This document shows positions 1-10,867 of a stretch of 63,190 nt of DNA, piece after piece. The notes under the pieces are model-generated. The model saw only the letters and a list, made by a program, of their open reading frames with translations. It ran no database searches and had not been told where the DNA came from. Origin of the DNA: Chara braunii (Eukaryota; Streptophyta; Charophyceae; Charales; Characeae); the NCBI GenBank assembly GCA_003427395.1, contig BFEA01000157.1:1387813-1451002 (forward strand), in the 5' to 3' direction. The stretch's first letter is position 1; every line of letters starts with the position of its first letter. A program made the position numbers and the translations under genes.

Positions 1-72
<72 letters not shown>
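1..72. repeat. (GA)n microsatellite
   Basis: Uninterrupted GA dinucleotide repeat that begins at the window edge, so its full length is unknown. It is one of several long pure GA/CT tracts in this window. Confidence 0.98.
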
Positions 73-77
<5 letters not shown>

Positions 78-120
78 GTGTGTGTGCGCGTGCCGTGGAG
101 TGGAGGGAGGACCCCTCCCC

Positions 121-135
121 CACCAACCAATCAAT

Positions 136-181
<46 letters not shown>
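121..181. repeat. (CAAT)n tetranucleotide repeat
   Basis: Tandem CAAT/CAAC units followed by an A-run. Any open frame through it is a repeat artefact. Confidence 0.95.
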
Positions 182-184
<3 letters not shown>

Positions 185-239
185 AAAAATAGTCAATCGA
201 AATCCACCCCCTCATTTTCGAAGTTTTTATGTTTTTTTT

Positions 240-416
240 TTTGCGAGGAGGTAGGGGGACCCCCCCCTGACCCGAAACCCATTCCCCGCCCTCCAAACCC
301 CCTCCCCGATCGGCCGCGGCCTCGGCCGAAATTATTGGCCGCGTTCGGCCGCGGCCGGGGGGGGCCCGGCCACGGCCGACGGCCGAACTCGGCTGCGGCC
401 AGGGGGTAACATTGTG
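240..416. repeat. GC-rich CGGCC-repeat tract
   Basis: A short G/C-homopolymer segment followed by many CGGCCG-like units, far more GC-rich than its surroundings. It abuts the truncated LINE endonuclease fragment at about 417. No coding signal was seen. Confidence 0.7.
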
Positions 417-731
417 GCCGGGTAAGGACTGGCAGGTAAGATTGCTGCTAGTAGCAGCGATCCTGCCATATCTTCCGAGATCAGAATTAAGTCTATCCGA
501 GATCTCGACTGACCCTTAGTACCAGTCTTCTGTAGGCACGAATATAACCTAGTATCCGGGTTTAGCCTCCGGAAGGAATCGAAAACTTTTAGCGACAGAC
601 GTAACTTGTGGATTATCCGCTCATCCTCTTCCACATACGCCGGGGCAGGGGACGGCGTCCGCCATCTGTCCATCCAGTGATCCGGTGCTGCGTTGCAGTC
701 CCCAACTATGATAACCGGAACCCCATCTGGA
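417..731 (-). pseudogene. LINE endonuclease fragment, duplicated copy 1
   Basis: Partial copy of an apurinic-type (exonuclease-endonuclease-phosphatase) LINE endonuclease on the minus strand. The SRIDLILIS stretch, the family's SRID-type motif, is visible. The segment repeats 836-1150 at an offset of about 419 bp with few differences, so it is an internal direct duplication rather than independent coding sequence. It breaks into the GC-rich tract at about 417, so reverse transcriptase is absent. Not functional. Confidence 0.8.
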
Positions 732-1634
732 AGGTATTATGTCTTAAGATAGAGGTATTGAGTTTGTAAAAGTCAGGCCCACGGTTAGGTTTTTGTCGGA
801 ACGACAAAATGACCGTACACATTTTTTGATCAAGGCCCGGGTAAGGACTGGCAGGTAAGATTGCTGCTAGTAGCAGCGATGCTGCCATATCTTCCGAGAT
901 CAGAATTAAGTCTATGCGAGATCTCGACTGGCCCTTAGTACCAGTCTTCCGTAGGCACGAATAGAACCTAGTATCCGGGTTTAGCCTCCGGAAGGAATCG
1001 AAAACTTTTAGCGACAGACATAACTCGTGGATTATCCGCTCATCCTCTTCCACATACGTCGGGGCAGGGGACGGCGTCCGCCATCTGTCCATCCAGTGAT
1101 CCGGGGCTGCGTTGCAGTCCCCAGCTATGATAACTGGAACCCCATCCGGGATTTGCGTCCTGAGGTTCTCAAAAAAGGTTCTCCTCTCGCTTACAGTGTT
1201 GGGGGCGTAGACACACAATATGCATAATTTCCAGCATGACCAAGATGGACACCCATCAAACCCCCTCCTGATCCACCACCCAATGCACTGGGTCCGCCCT
1301 GGACTCGGGGGGAATCCAGATGGCTACCCCCACACTACCCGGTTTTGGGGCATGGGCTCTAAAGGCCTTGTATGGCCAGATTATTTTGTGGGTACGGTTA
1401 TGTTCCGGAGTGTCCAGCAGGTATGTTTCCTGAACACACTATATCTGGCCAGTTACTACCTCCCACCCCTCTCATTAAGTCCGAGATTGCATTTTGTTTT
1501 TCAGGTTTGCATGAGGCCAAGCCATTCACATTTAGGGACCTCAGGTCCGGATCTGCTGCTCGCCTGCATTGGTTCCAGGTACTGTCCTTCCCATACACCG
1601 CTCTGACCGGGTCCATCTTGCTTGAATTGTTCAT
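732..1634 (-). pseudogene. LINE ORF2 endonuclease domain, 5' part
   Basis: Minus-strand APE-like endonuclease of an L1-type LINE, the nuclease that nicks target DNA to prime reverse transcription. The N-terminal part (about 1400-1570) has a LNVNGL motif carrying the conserved Asn. The main part (about 731-1218) has IIAGDCNAAPD (Asp/Asn motif) and SRIDLILIS. The final SDH-type motif is degenerate (LDQK where Asp-His is expected). The N-terminal and central parts are in different frames, so it is broken. After the fragment FYKLNTSIL the sequence runs into the duplicated copy at 417-731. It lies directly downstream of another LINE's 3' part in the same orientation. Confidence 0.82.
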
Positions 1635-1863
1635 ATGTTCTTTGTATTACATAGCATGTAGTTGCCTCTTAACGGCGAACCCACGGCAGCAGATCCCAGT
1701 CCCAGTCCGCCTTTCCCACCAAGGGGCCCAACCTGAGGAGGGCGCATAAACATTTTTTTGAACATCCTGTTCAGTCCAGGTGTCACTGTGCCTGATTTTG
1801 GTTGTCTGCAGGTTCAGTAGTTGGGCATGAGTGTGCCATCTTAGGCCTGCCTCCTTGGTGGGG
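1635..1863. other. Non-coding spacer between two LINE fragments
   Basis: Lies between the end of the upstream LINE reading frame and the endonuclease relic. Probably a LINE 3' untranslated region and/or the next element's 5' region. No ORF or clear poly-A tail was found. Confidence 0.4.
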
Positions 1864-3257
1864 TCATAACGTATGAAAACAACTCGCTGTGCTATTTTGT
1901 TGGGGCCTGCTGTGATCGAGGCTATGGCCTGTGCCCCTGGTGATGAACTTTCTGTAACGTGGCCTTCTAAGTTCTAAATGCATCTGCAGAATGTCGGCCG
2001 CTGCCTCAGATGTGCTGTTTTGTGGCTCCGCCCAGAATGATGACCAGCCCTGTAACGTGACCCTCCCCTGCCTGCCATTCTCTACCGGAGGCAGTCCCAC
2101 CACCCATTTTTCGTTTTTCTTTCGAACAGGGATGAGGAGTATAGCCTCTTGCGATAAGGAGTCGGAGTCACAGCCCAACTCAATCAAGTGTCTAAGTTTT
2201 CTTTTCCGTACCAGGTCCAATGGTGCATTCTCATCCAGGTCCAGAAGGTCCGGGCCCGGCAGCGGGGTAGATTGCTGCAGAACTGGGGGGTCCAGAGACC
2301 TCTGAGCCTGTTCAGTGTCTGTCGTGTCTGTCGAGTCTGTCGTGTCCTGCTCAGCTTCATTTGTTGGTGTTGTGTGTGGTGGTTGGAACCGAGCAAACAC
2401 TATTGTAGTCAGTCTGTTCCATGCTTCCGTTCACTTCACCCCCGATTGTAGTCCATTTTCCAATACATTTTTTAGTGAGGCGCTCGTGTCTAGCATGCTT
2501 GAGGCTGCTTTTGGCAGCTTTCCCCTGCTCCTGTCTCCTCTTGGTTGATGGCTTCTCTTTCACTCTTCCTGTCTTGTGGGACTCTGGTGTCTCTCTTGTA
2601 TGGTCCCCTGCATCCCCAGTACTGGGTCTGAGTTGCGCCAATCTTTCCATTGTAGCCTGTCCAAGTGGATATGTGCTACCTTGCCTCCGGCCAGCCAGAT
2701 CTTCTTGAAGTTTGCCAACTGTTGCTGTTCCGAATCAGGGTTGATTTGAATAGCTTCCGTTCTCCATTTGCACTGCATCTCTGCTTCTATCATACCCTTT
2801 GTTGATATCCATACCTTGTGTGTGTTTTGGCCCTTTTGGGTATCGTCCAGCATCCTGCTGGACCTCTCCTTCCATATCGCCCGTAGTGTCACTTTGCAAA
2901 TCATTCGGACCACGTCCACTCTTCAAACAGGAAAGGGATGTTAGTCCAGAGGAGGAGTTGGGTGGGGTGTTCGGGGAAGGTGGAGGACAATAGCGGGTCC
3001 CATAAGTGTGAGGCTCTGGCCCACTGTTTTGTGGCTTCCTTGCATCGGATCAGGCAGTGGATCAAGTCCACTTGTTCTTGATCTGAACACACTATGCATA
3101 GGTCTGAGCTGTTAGGGTCACTGTTCTTTCTTGTGATGTGTAGCCAGTGATTGACTGGCAGGGAAGCATATGTGATTAACCATTTGGAGACTTCTAATCT
3201 TGATCAGATGAATCGGTTTGAATTTCTTCCATGGAATTTTGGAGATTTGGTTGGATT
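1864..3257 (-). pseudogene. LINE ORF2 C-terminus (zf-RVT plus long tail), distal piece
   Basis: Second half of a minus-strand LINE ORF2 split by gypsy-1. From 3257 leftwards it encodes the zf-RVT zinc-binding region found at the C-terminus of plant L1 ORF2 (about 2901-3092, LCIVC then IHCLIRC), then a basic segment (ICKVTLRAIWKER). The frame continues with only two stops (near 2558 and 2444) into a Thr/Asp/Pro-rich extension ending at 1864. The frame from 2919 to 1864 is continuous in phase, so I read 1864-2400 as an ORF2 tail, not a separate ORF1. Several stops make it non-functional. The other half is 10245-10790. Confidence 0.78.
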
Positions 3258-4191
3258 TGCAATCAGACTTGACGACTTCGACTTTCAGCATGCGTACAAA
3301 CAGATGACAATCAATCTTGCGCGTTGTGCCCTCACAAGGTTCAGAGATAATGAAGCCAAGAACACAACTCAGATTCAAATTTGTCTTGGTGGGCTATGGC
3401 CGACACCTGCACTCTCAGCAACTTATTCGGACACACACCTTGGATCTCCCTGGATATCTCGCACACGCACACACACACACACACACACACTCTCCCTCTC
3501 TACACACATCAACACTACTAACTGCTGACGTGGCGGATATAGGCCGCCGTCTCTCTCCTACCTACTAACACCCTATCGGCTATGGTCAATCTTCCTCCTC
3601 TCAGCCCTCTACTCCACGGGCACCTGCAGACCTCCTTGCACAAGACGCTCAGGCAGCACTTCCACATGGCTCACAGGTAGAATGAATGAATGACTTGACG
3701 CTGCCTCTTGATTTATACTTCGGATTGTCAATGGTCTGCCTTTGGACCCTGGCCCCGGCGTGCACACAGTCCCACATGGTACTTGCTGACTTGACAAAGT
3801 GCGACCGGGACTGGGTACCGCTGACTGAGCAGAGTTAGTCTGCCCACTTGCCCACAGGCCTACGGAATGCCTACTAGGACTTTCGAAAGGTCAATTCCGG
3901 ACCTTCCAAAAGACTGTAGACTTGACCCTTCAGTACTGTAGCAGCTACTACTTGACCTTTCAACACTGTAGCAGCTACGACTCCTACCATTGCTATGACC
4001 TCTACCCTACAGACCTACTGTTCAAGAACCGACAATCACCCTACATACAGCAACAAACAGGCGACTTTCAAGACACAGGTCTCGGGTTCAAGCACACGGG
4101 GGTCGACTGGTACTGTACATAGGTAAGGGCAAGGCCTGGGGATCGAGCTCTGGGAACTGCAACTGCTACCACAAAGGTGAAAACCGTTTCA
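3258..4191 (-). repeat. gypsy-1 3' LTR
   Basis: 934-bp left copy of the LTR, starting TGCAATCA and ending CCGTTTCA on the plus strand. It contains a (CA)n run (about 3463-3490) and a GCTGACGTGGCG motif at 3523-3534. It aligns along its length with 9321-10244. Confidence 0.92.
3712..3717 (-). promoter_or_regulatory. TATAAA in gypsy-1 LTR
   Basis: TATAAA on the element's sense strand, conserved in the other LTR at 9771-9776 in the same context. A plausible U3 TATA box; no transcription start evidence. Confidence 0.4.
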
Positions 4192-5330
4192 CTCCTGCCG
4201 GCCTAAATTCGGGGTCCTCTGAGAATATTTCAATCAGCAGGATCTTTACCTTTCTTAGCTCAGGAGCAAACTCTTTAGACTTGACCCAAACTAAGTCGCC
4301 TACTTGGAATTGTGACGGGTGGCGGTGCTTGTTGGCTTGCTCTATCATCCTATGCTGGGCTTTCCCGAGGTTCTCTACCACTTTAGCAATCTCTTTCTCA
4401 TGCTGTAACGCGAACTCCCTAGTACCGGGCGGTAGCCTCTGAATCTGGTCCCGGTTCAGTCCCTCAAACGGTCTGCGAGGTCTAAAGAACTTGTGTAATT
4501 CGTTGGGAGTGCGACAAGTGGCTAGGTGAACGCTATTATTGTAGGCACTGGCTACCTTTGGGAGCATCTCATCGCAGTTGACTTGATCGGGTCGAATGTA
4601 CATTCTGAGAACTTGTTGCAGGATCTTGTTCATCTGTTCGGTATGACCGTTAGTCTTTGGATGACGGTCATATGACATCAGTAACTTAGAACTATACACC
4701 TTCATAAGCTCCTACCAGTTCTGACTGGTGAACCTGGTATCTCTGTCGCTAACTATTGACAGTGGTAGCCCATGTTCATTGACCCAATCATCAAGAACTT
4801 TTCTATTACTAAATCAGTTCGTGCTTCAGAAGGCAAAGGAACAAAAACTGCATATTTGCTAAATCTATCAACTACAACCATGACTTGGCTCTTGCCATGC
4901 CTACTCCTGACCCCAGTATCCATGAAATCGATAGACACAGAATCTTCGGGTCCTAATTGGATAGGCAGGGGTCTGAGGAGACTAAGTGGGGCTCTCGTCG
5001 TAGTTTTGTTGCGCTTGCAAACCTGCACTATGCAATTAGTTTTCATTCCAGGCTATGTGTAGGTGTGTATCAGGTTGGCGAGGGTCTTTTGCCAACCGAA
5101 ATGCCCTTTTGTATCGCCCAAGGATCAAACTACGGATCTCTTCACTGTTGGGAATGCATAGCCGATCTACGACGTTCGTCTTCTCAAACATAAATAACCC
5201 ATTAGTGGTGCAGTAGTGAGGTTCACTGGTTGGGTTCTCGTTGACTCTCCTGAGGAGATCGCTATAAATAGGGTCCTGCGCGTACGCATCTCTGACTTTC
5301 TGCTTATAGAGAATTATTGTAGATATTGTA
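4192..5330 (-). pseudogene. gypsy-1 integrase (degenerate)
   Basis: Integrase inserts the cDNA into host DNA. Visible parts are a remnant of the zinc-binding N-terminus (CIVQVCKRNK), a catalytic-core segment with SIDFMDTG (first Asp) and VDRFSKYAVF, the third acidic motif in TNGHTEQMN, and a C-terminal VGDLVWVKSKEF segment (about 4290). The usual GPW/F-type C-terminal end is missing, and the frame runs almost directly into the LTR, so the 3' end looks shortened. A stop divides 4166-4705 from 4753-5046. An AT-rich stretch (about 5300-5385) lies between RNase H and integrase. Confidence 0.85.
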
Positions 5331-5371
5331 TATAGATATATTGTATATATTTTATATATGTGGTATATATT

Positions 5372-5990
5372 CTACATTCTTTTACTGAATGTTTGTAAGT
5401 CTGACCCTATATCCAGATAGTGAACTATGGCTCCAAAGTAATCGGCTCTTCTACTAAGGGCGCCTGCAACCACATTGTTCTTCCCTTTGACTGGTTTGAG
5501 CTCAAAGTCAAATTGATCTACCTCTGCGGCCCACCTAGTAAGCTTAGGTGTCATCTTGGCCTGAGTCTTCAGCCACCTCAAGGTCTCGTGGTCTAAATAT
5601 ACTTTGAAGTGCCTCCCAAGCAAGTAATTTTTCCAGTGGTCTAATGCTTGTCTTTAGAGCGTAGAGTTCCCTCTCATAGGTAGATGTCGCTACCTTCTCT
5701 GAAGGCAATCTAGCGGACATGAACTCTACGGGTCTATACCCATTGCCATCGTCTTGATGTAACACAATACCAATACCGTACTGACTCGCATTAGTTGTAA
5801 CAACAAAGGGTAAGGAAGGGGCAACTACCTTGAGGATTGGGTACTCTATCAAGGCCTGCCTCAACTTCTTCAGGGCCAATGTACAGTCTTGGTCCCACTT
5901 CCAAATTGCCTCTTTCTTTAGCAGTCTGCGAAGAGGAGCAGCGATTGCGGAGAAGTTCCTCACGAACTTTCTATAATAATTAGCCAATCC
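5372..5990 (-). pseudogene. gypsy-1 RNase H (degenerate)
   Basis: RNase H region following RT. The canonical TDAS motif reads TTNASQYGIGIVL, so the first catalytic Asp is Asn. Further on are LDHETLRWL, LTRWAAEVDQFDFE and GKNNVVAGALSRR, typical of gypsy RNase H. A frameshift near 5544-5623 splits the domain. Inactive by the Asp-to-Asn change alone. Confidence 0.85.
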
Positions 5991-6950
5991 TAGGAATGAC
6001 CTCAATTTTGTGAGGGTACGCGGGGTTGGCCAGTCTCTGATCGCCACGATCTTGATGTCCTTAGGTTTTATGCCATCACCATCTAAAACGTGGCCCGAGT
6101 ACAAAATCTCTGTTTTGGCCCATTCACACTTCTTCGCATTGATCTTGAAATTTGCTTCGCGCAACTTTTCCAAGATCTAGCTCAGATGAGCCTCGTGCTC
6201 CTGGAGGGTCTTGCTGAAAATCAAGATATCATCTAAGTAAACAACTACAAATCTATCCAACCACGACCTAAACAAGTCATTCATGCAGTGCTGGAATGTG
6301 GCCAGTGCGTTAGTTAGTCCAAAGGGCATCACTATGAACTCAGAATGCCCATATCTAGTCCTAATGGTTGTTTTGTACTGGTCATCAGGGTGAACCTCTA
6401 TCTGGTGGTACCCTTACTTCAAATCTACCTTGGAAAAGTACTTCCAGCTCTGCACCCGGTCCAACAGATCATCTATACGGGGTAGTGGTTCTGCATTCTT
6501 CACTGTAACGGCGCTGAGACCCCCGTAGTCAATGCACATTCTACGCTCTCCCTCTGTCTTGTGGACAAAGAGAACAGGTGTTCCAAATGGAGACGAACTG
6601 GGCATAATCCGCCCCTTCTTGAGGAGCTCGTCTAACTGTCTGTGCAGCTCCTCTAATTCCTTATGAGACATCCTATGCACTGGTCCTTTGGGCATCTTAC
6701 TGTCAGGCTCTATCTCAATGTGGTGTTGGAGAGGACGTGGAACTACTCCTGAAGGAGATACTTACAAATCTGCGTACTCGTCCAACAACTTGGCAATAAG
6801 TGGGGTGGTGGGTTCCTCTTTCTTAGGCTCAGTGACAAGCCTAACGTAGGCCACAAAGACATGTTCCTCTAGTTGTTCCTTCTTCACTAATCGCGCGAAC
6901 GTGGGAGCACTGAGACAACAATGTGCTAGCGGGTTATCTACTCTTGACAC
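5991..6950 (-). pseudogene. gypsy-1 reverse transcriptase (degenerate)
   Basis: RT copies element RNA to DNA. On the minus strand: PKGPVHRMSHKELEEL, SSPFGTPVLFVHK and LPRIDDLLD (fingers/palm), then YFSKVDLK (first catalytic Asp) followed by a stop near 6414, then the FGLTNA-type segment and an intact YLDD box (about 6225-6240), and GHVLDGDGIKP further on. Another stop lies at about 6174. The connector from protease (about 6762-6950) is in a separate frame piece. Confidence 0.9.
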
Positions 6951-7059
6951 ATGAAACAGGCGGGCAGTCTTGACACCACCTGAAGGACTAGGAAGCCTAC
7001 ACTCGTGCTCCCCAGTCCATTCCTAGGACCATGTCGAACGGGAGATTGTCCTTTACGAG

Positions 7060-7470
7060 GAGAGTCGAGGAATGGAGAACCCTTTCTACCTTCCCATCTT
7101 TCTCTAGGTGGAAGTACGCCTAGACTCCCTCGATGTAATCCTCGATTCGCATAGTGTGATTGTCTGCGAGGATACTCACAATGGGTTCTTCTAGCTTTTG
7201 GACCTTCAGATTCAGCTTTAGCTTCTGCAGCGCTTTACGACTAATGTAGCTATGGGTGGCCCCACTATCTCTTAGGGCCCATACCCTGCCTATAAGGACT
7301 TCTACATCTACTAACAGTAGCTGCCCTTTTCCATCTTTCTTCATCTTGGCCCAGGCTGTCATTCTTTCCTTCAACTCTTCTGCCAGTCCTGTGAGGGAAG
7401 CGCCTAGAGAGACCCTAACACAAGCAGTCTCTGGACAGCTGACTAGGCGCTGGCCAGCAACCTCTGCCAT
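7060..7470 (-). pseudogene. gypsy-1 aspartic protease region
   Basis: Retropepsin domain that would mature the Gag-Pol polyprotein. The active-site box LRDSGATHSYIS is intact (about 7236-7278). Downstream, IVSILADNHTMRI matches the flap side. A stop interrupts it near 7120 before RT. Confidence 0.85.
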
Positions 7471-7550
7471 AGGCTCATGTGGGTTGGGAGTTTCTATATG
7501 GCGCGCGCACTCTTCTCCACATGGCCTAAGGGTAAGGGCAGTTGCTACCC

Positions 7551-8583
7551 CTACCGGCGGTTGCCTTTTGCTGACTTTGAAGCAGCTCGCCTGACATCTC
7601 TATATTTTGGGCAGTATTTGATAATGTGCCCAGGGTCACCACAATAAATGCACTGACCCGCAGCTATCCTCCTTTGCCAAACAGTCTGTTCCATGCCCAG
7701 CGATTCCCAGGTTCTGCCCTGAGGCAGACCAGGGTGTCGTTCACCCCTCCTGGGAGGTGATCGATTAGCAGGAGCATGGTTTTGCGAGGGACCTTGACCC
7801 CTTCCTCCCTCTTGGCGGTTTCCTCTGCCGCAACCCCTTGGTCGCCCTGTCCTCGACCACCTGAGGCCTGGCCCCCTTGGCCCCGGCCTCTTCCCCTTCC
7901 TTGTGACCTCCCTCCGGCCGCGACAGCAGCGTAAGTACTCACCTGGCCTATACCATTGTCCTACTCGTCCAGGCCCCATTCGATTTCACTATATGGGACC
8001 TCTTCCATACCACCTTCGTCTAAAGTAAGGATCAAGTGATCCTTCTCCCTGACTTGGCCTGAGATGGTATGATCCTTCCACTTTTTGCCCTTGTCGAGGT
8101 CCTTGTGCCAGAAAGTGGAAACTGACGTAGATTGGGCCTAGTAAGCAACAGCATCTCTGCTAAACGCATCATATGTCATATTAGGTTGTTGCTTCTTGTC
8201 AAGGAAGTGCTCGTGCAGTGTCTCGGGCATAGCGCGAAAGAATAACTGGACCAGTTGGGGCTCAGTGACCCCATGGTGACATCTGCAAATCGACCACGAA
8301 GGGCTTTGAGGAATTCACTCAAAGGTGTAATGGCGGAGTATGCGACCATATCATTATCACACCTGGTGAAACTGGATGCCTCGTCTATGAGGGCGTGAAA
8401 GGACAAAGAGAACAGGTGCTCCAATCTCTCGCTCTCTCTCTCTTTCTTTCTTTTCTCTTCTCTTTCTCTCTCTTTCTTTGTTCGTCGTCGTTTCGTCTTT
8501 TTCTCTTCTTCACAGGTACAGCAGATATGGCAGCTCTTCTCTTCCAACGTGGTGATCTCTTCTTCACGATCGTGATCTCCCAC
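7551..8583 (-). pseudogene. gypsy-1 gag with CCHC zinc knuckle
   Basis: Gag forms the virus-like particle and binds element RNA. The capsid-like part (about 8180-8420) has FLKALRGRFADVT followed by a Gag-like helical stretch. A Gly/Arg-rich linker (about 7700-7940) leads to an intact CX2CX4HX4C knuckle, CIYCGDPGHIIKYC, at 7611-7652. Frames change at least twice. The upstream Lys/Arg/Glu-rich segment (8420-8560) is low-complexity; the true start is unclear. Confidence 0.8.
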
Positions 8584-9305
8584 TTCGGCGATGGTGGTCT
8601 TCCCCTTCGGCCGCCGACAACTCTTCTTTCCCTGGCGCGGCTTCTTTCGTCGACGTGCGCACGGGCGGCGCGTCGACTACGGGGCACAATCAAGCCCAAT
8701 GCGCGCATGAGCACTTGGCGCGCAGCTAGACAAGCATGAGAGCTTGGGGCGCAATCTGACAGCAACGCGCACAGCGAATAGCGGGGCGCGTGTGCAGCAA
8801 CGGGCAGCGCGCGGGGCAGCGGGCACTCATGACTACGAGCAGCGCACAGCAGCAGGCACGCGCCCGGGAAACTGCCGCATGAGCCAGCAGCGATCAGGGG
8901 CGCGGCTCTTGGCGGGAGTGCGGGTGGTGACAACAGCAGCAGCGAGCAATTACTGACTTGGCGCACGGCGGTAGCAAGTAGCAGCAGCGGGGCGGCGCGC
9001 GATAATGAGCAGCGCGCGGCAACAATGACGCGCACAAGGCGGGCGGAACGGCGCGCGGGAAGACGGTTCAGCGAACGCTGACATGGCGCACCAGCGCGAA
9101 CGCTGACGTGGCGCACCAGCACCTCCCTCCTACTCTCTACGGACGGGCAGTTACGTGGCGCGCTCTCTTTCCAGGTGCTGACGTGGAGCCTTCACCTCCG
9201 GATGACGTGGTGCTTCCACCTCCGACTGTCCTTGGCGCGCTGACGTGGCGACGATTGCGATGACGACGACGATGATGATGACGACGGGTATGGGACAGCG
9301 GGAAC
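8584..9305 (-). other. gypsy-1 5' leader, GCGC-rich with ACGT-core motifs
   Basis: Untranslated region between primer site and gag. Full of short GCGC/GCAGC units. GCTGACGTGGC-type motifs read on the plus strand lie at about 9077, 9102, 9150, 9177, 9201 and 9239. An open frame of 245 codons crosses it but is Ala/Arg/Leu/Ser low-complexity and probably not a gene. Confidence 0.6.
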
Positions 9306-9307
9306 CA

Positions 9308-9319
9308 GCTCCGATACCA
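9308..9319 (-). promoter_or_regulatory. gypsy-1 primer binding site (tRNA-iMet type)
   Basis: The minus strand reads TGGTATCGGAGC one base inside the 5' LTR. It differs at one position from TGGTATCAGAGC, the complement of the plant initiator-Met tRNA 3' end. This fixes the right-hand LTR as the 5' LTR. Confidence 0.85.
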
Positions 9320-9320
9320 A

Positions 9321-10244
9321 TGCAATCAAACTTGACAACTTCGGCTTTCATCATGCGTACAAACAGATGACGATTAATCTGGCGTGTCACGCCCACACAA
9401 GCTCAGAGATAATGAAGGCAAGAACACAACTCAGATTCAAACTTGTCTTGGTCGGCTGCCGCCGACACTTACACTCTCAGCAACTTATTCGGACACACAC
9501 CTTGGATCTCCCTGGATATCCCGCACATGCACACACACACACACACACTCTCCCTCTGTACACACACCTCAACACTACTAACTGCTGACATGGCGGCTAT
9601 GGCCGCCGTCTCTCTCCTACCTACTCACACCCTATCGGCTATGACCGATCTTCCTCCTCTTAGCCCTCTACTCCACGGGCACCTGCAGATCCCCTTGCAC
9701 AAGACGCTCAGGCAGCACTGCCGCATGGCTCACAGGCAGAATGAAGGAATGACTTGACGCTGCCTCTTGATTTATACTTTGGATTGTCAATGGTCTGCCT
9801 TTGGACCCCGGGGTGCACACGGTCCCACATGGTACTTGCTGACTTGACAAAGTACGACCGGGACTGGGTACCGCTGACTGGGCAGAGTTAGTCTGCCCAC
9901 TTGCCCACTGGCCTACGGACTGCCTACGAGGACTTTCGAACGGTCAGTTCCGGACCTTCCAGAAGACTGTAGACTTGACCCTTCAGTACTGTAGCAGCTA
10001 CGACTTGACGTTTCAATACTGTAGCAGCTACGACTCCTACGATTGCTAAGACCTCTATCCTACAGACCTACGGTTCAAGACCCAACGACCACCCTACCTA
10101 CAGCAACAAACAGGCGATTTTTAAGACACAGGTCGCGGATTCAAGCACACGCGGGTTGACTGGTACTGTACACAGGTAAGGGCGAGGTCTGGGGATCGAG
10201 CTCTGGGAACTGCAACTGCTACCACAAAGGTGAAAACCGTTTCA
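9321..10244 (-). repeat. gypsy-1 5' LTR
   Basis: 924-bp right LTR, TG...CA on the plus strand, pairing with 3258-4191. It holds a (CA)n run (about 9530-9548), GCTGACATGGCG (9583-9594) and TATAAA on the minus strand (9771-9776). Confidence 0.92.
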
Positions 10245-10790
10245 GATTCCTCCCCTATTAGCCGCGTCCATCTGTGTTTGGTAGTTGCTTCTGGATCTTT
10301 TGTCTTGAGTAGCATCGTGTATCCCATTTTGACTGAGTACTCTGAGACTGGTATGACGTCAGTGATTCCTTTTCTCTTTCTTGTTTGCCATCCCCATTCT
10401 GCTGGGTCAAACTCCAGATCTTGCATGGATGAGTTGATTTGAAAATGGTCTTTGGACATTGCCCCATCACTCTTATTTTGCGCAGGGCGTATACGTTGAG
10501 GGTGACTTCATCTACGTCCGTGTTAAGGATGTTTACAGCGTTAGGGTTGGAATAGCATACTGGGATGAATGCTGCCTCAAAGTTCCCTGTTTGTTTTCTA
10601 TAAGAGAATTGATAGGCCTTGCTTGGGACCGTGTCTTGAATTTCGACTCCCCAGTCTCCTGCTTTCCACAAGAAGTCATTGGTCATCATTGCCATCTTCA
10701 CAATGAGCTTTTCCATCAGACCACCATTTCATCCCCCGTCGACTCAAGCCCTATTCTTCAGACACTCTCCATCTGTTTTGACTGCCTCTA
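10245..10790 (-). pseudogene. LINE ORF2 proximal piece, split by gypsy-1
   Basis: Minus-strand LINE sequence upstream of the insertion. NDFLWKAGDWG and WTRLIGEE correspond to the RT C-terminal and early zf-RVT regions of plant LINEs. Two frames are needed (10258-10716 and 10245-10459), so it is frameshifted. If one GATT copy is removed, the frame continues open into the piece at 3257. Upstream RT motifs are absent, consistent with 5' truncation. Confidence 0.75.
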
Positions 10791-10867
10791 ATCAACGATA
10801 TCGAATCAAAGAAACACCCACATTTTTTAACTGGTCTTGCACGTGGTCTCCTTCGGAAAGGTCCCTC

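Larger units (their letters stand above)
3258..10244 (-). mobile_element. gypsy-1: full-length Ty3/gypsy LTR retrotransposon
   Basis: About 7.0 kb, transcribed leftwards. Two direct LTRs (3258-4191 and 9321-10244) begin TG and end CA and are flanked by the same 4 bp, GATT (3254-3257 and 10245-10248). Inside, in element order, are a tRNA-iMet-like primer site, leader, gag with CCHC knuckle, protease (DSGAT), RT (YLDD), RNase H and integrase; this PR-RT-RH-IN order defines Ty3/gypsy. All proteins carry stops or frameshifts, and the LTRs differ at about 20 of the first 210 aligned bases by eye, so it is old and inactive. It sits inside the zf-RVT region of a LINE. Confidence 0.93.

Noticed and set aside
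1864-2400. Separate LINE ORF1
   Set aside because: It is in phase with the upstream zf-RVT frame with only two stops between, so it is better read as an ORF2 tail.
8385-9122. 245-codon open frame in gypsy-1 leader
   Set aside because: Low-complexity Ala/Arg/Leu/Ser from GCGC repeats, ending in purine-rich repeat sequence; no domain.
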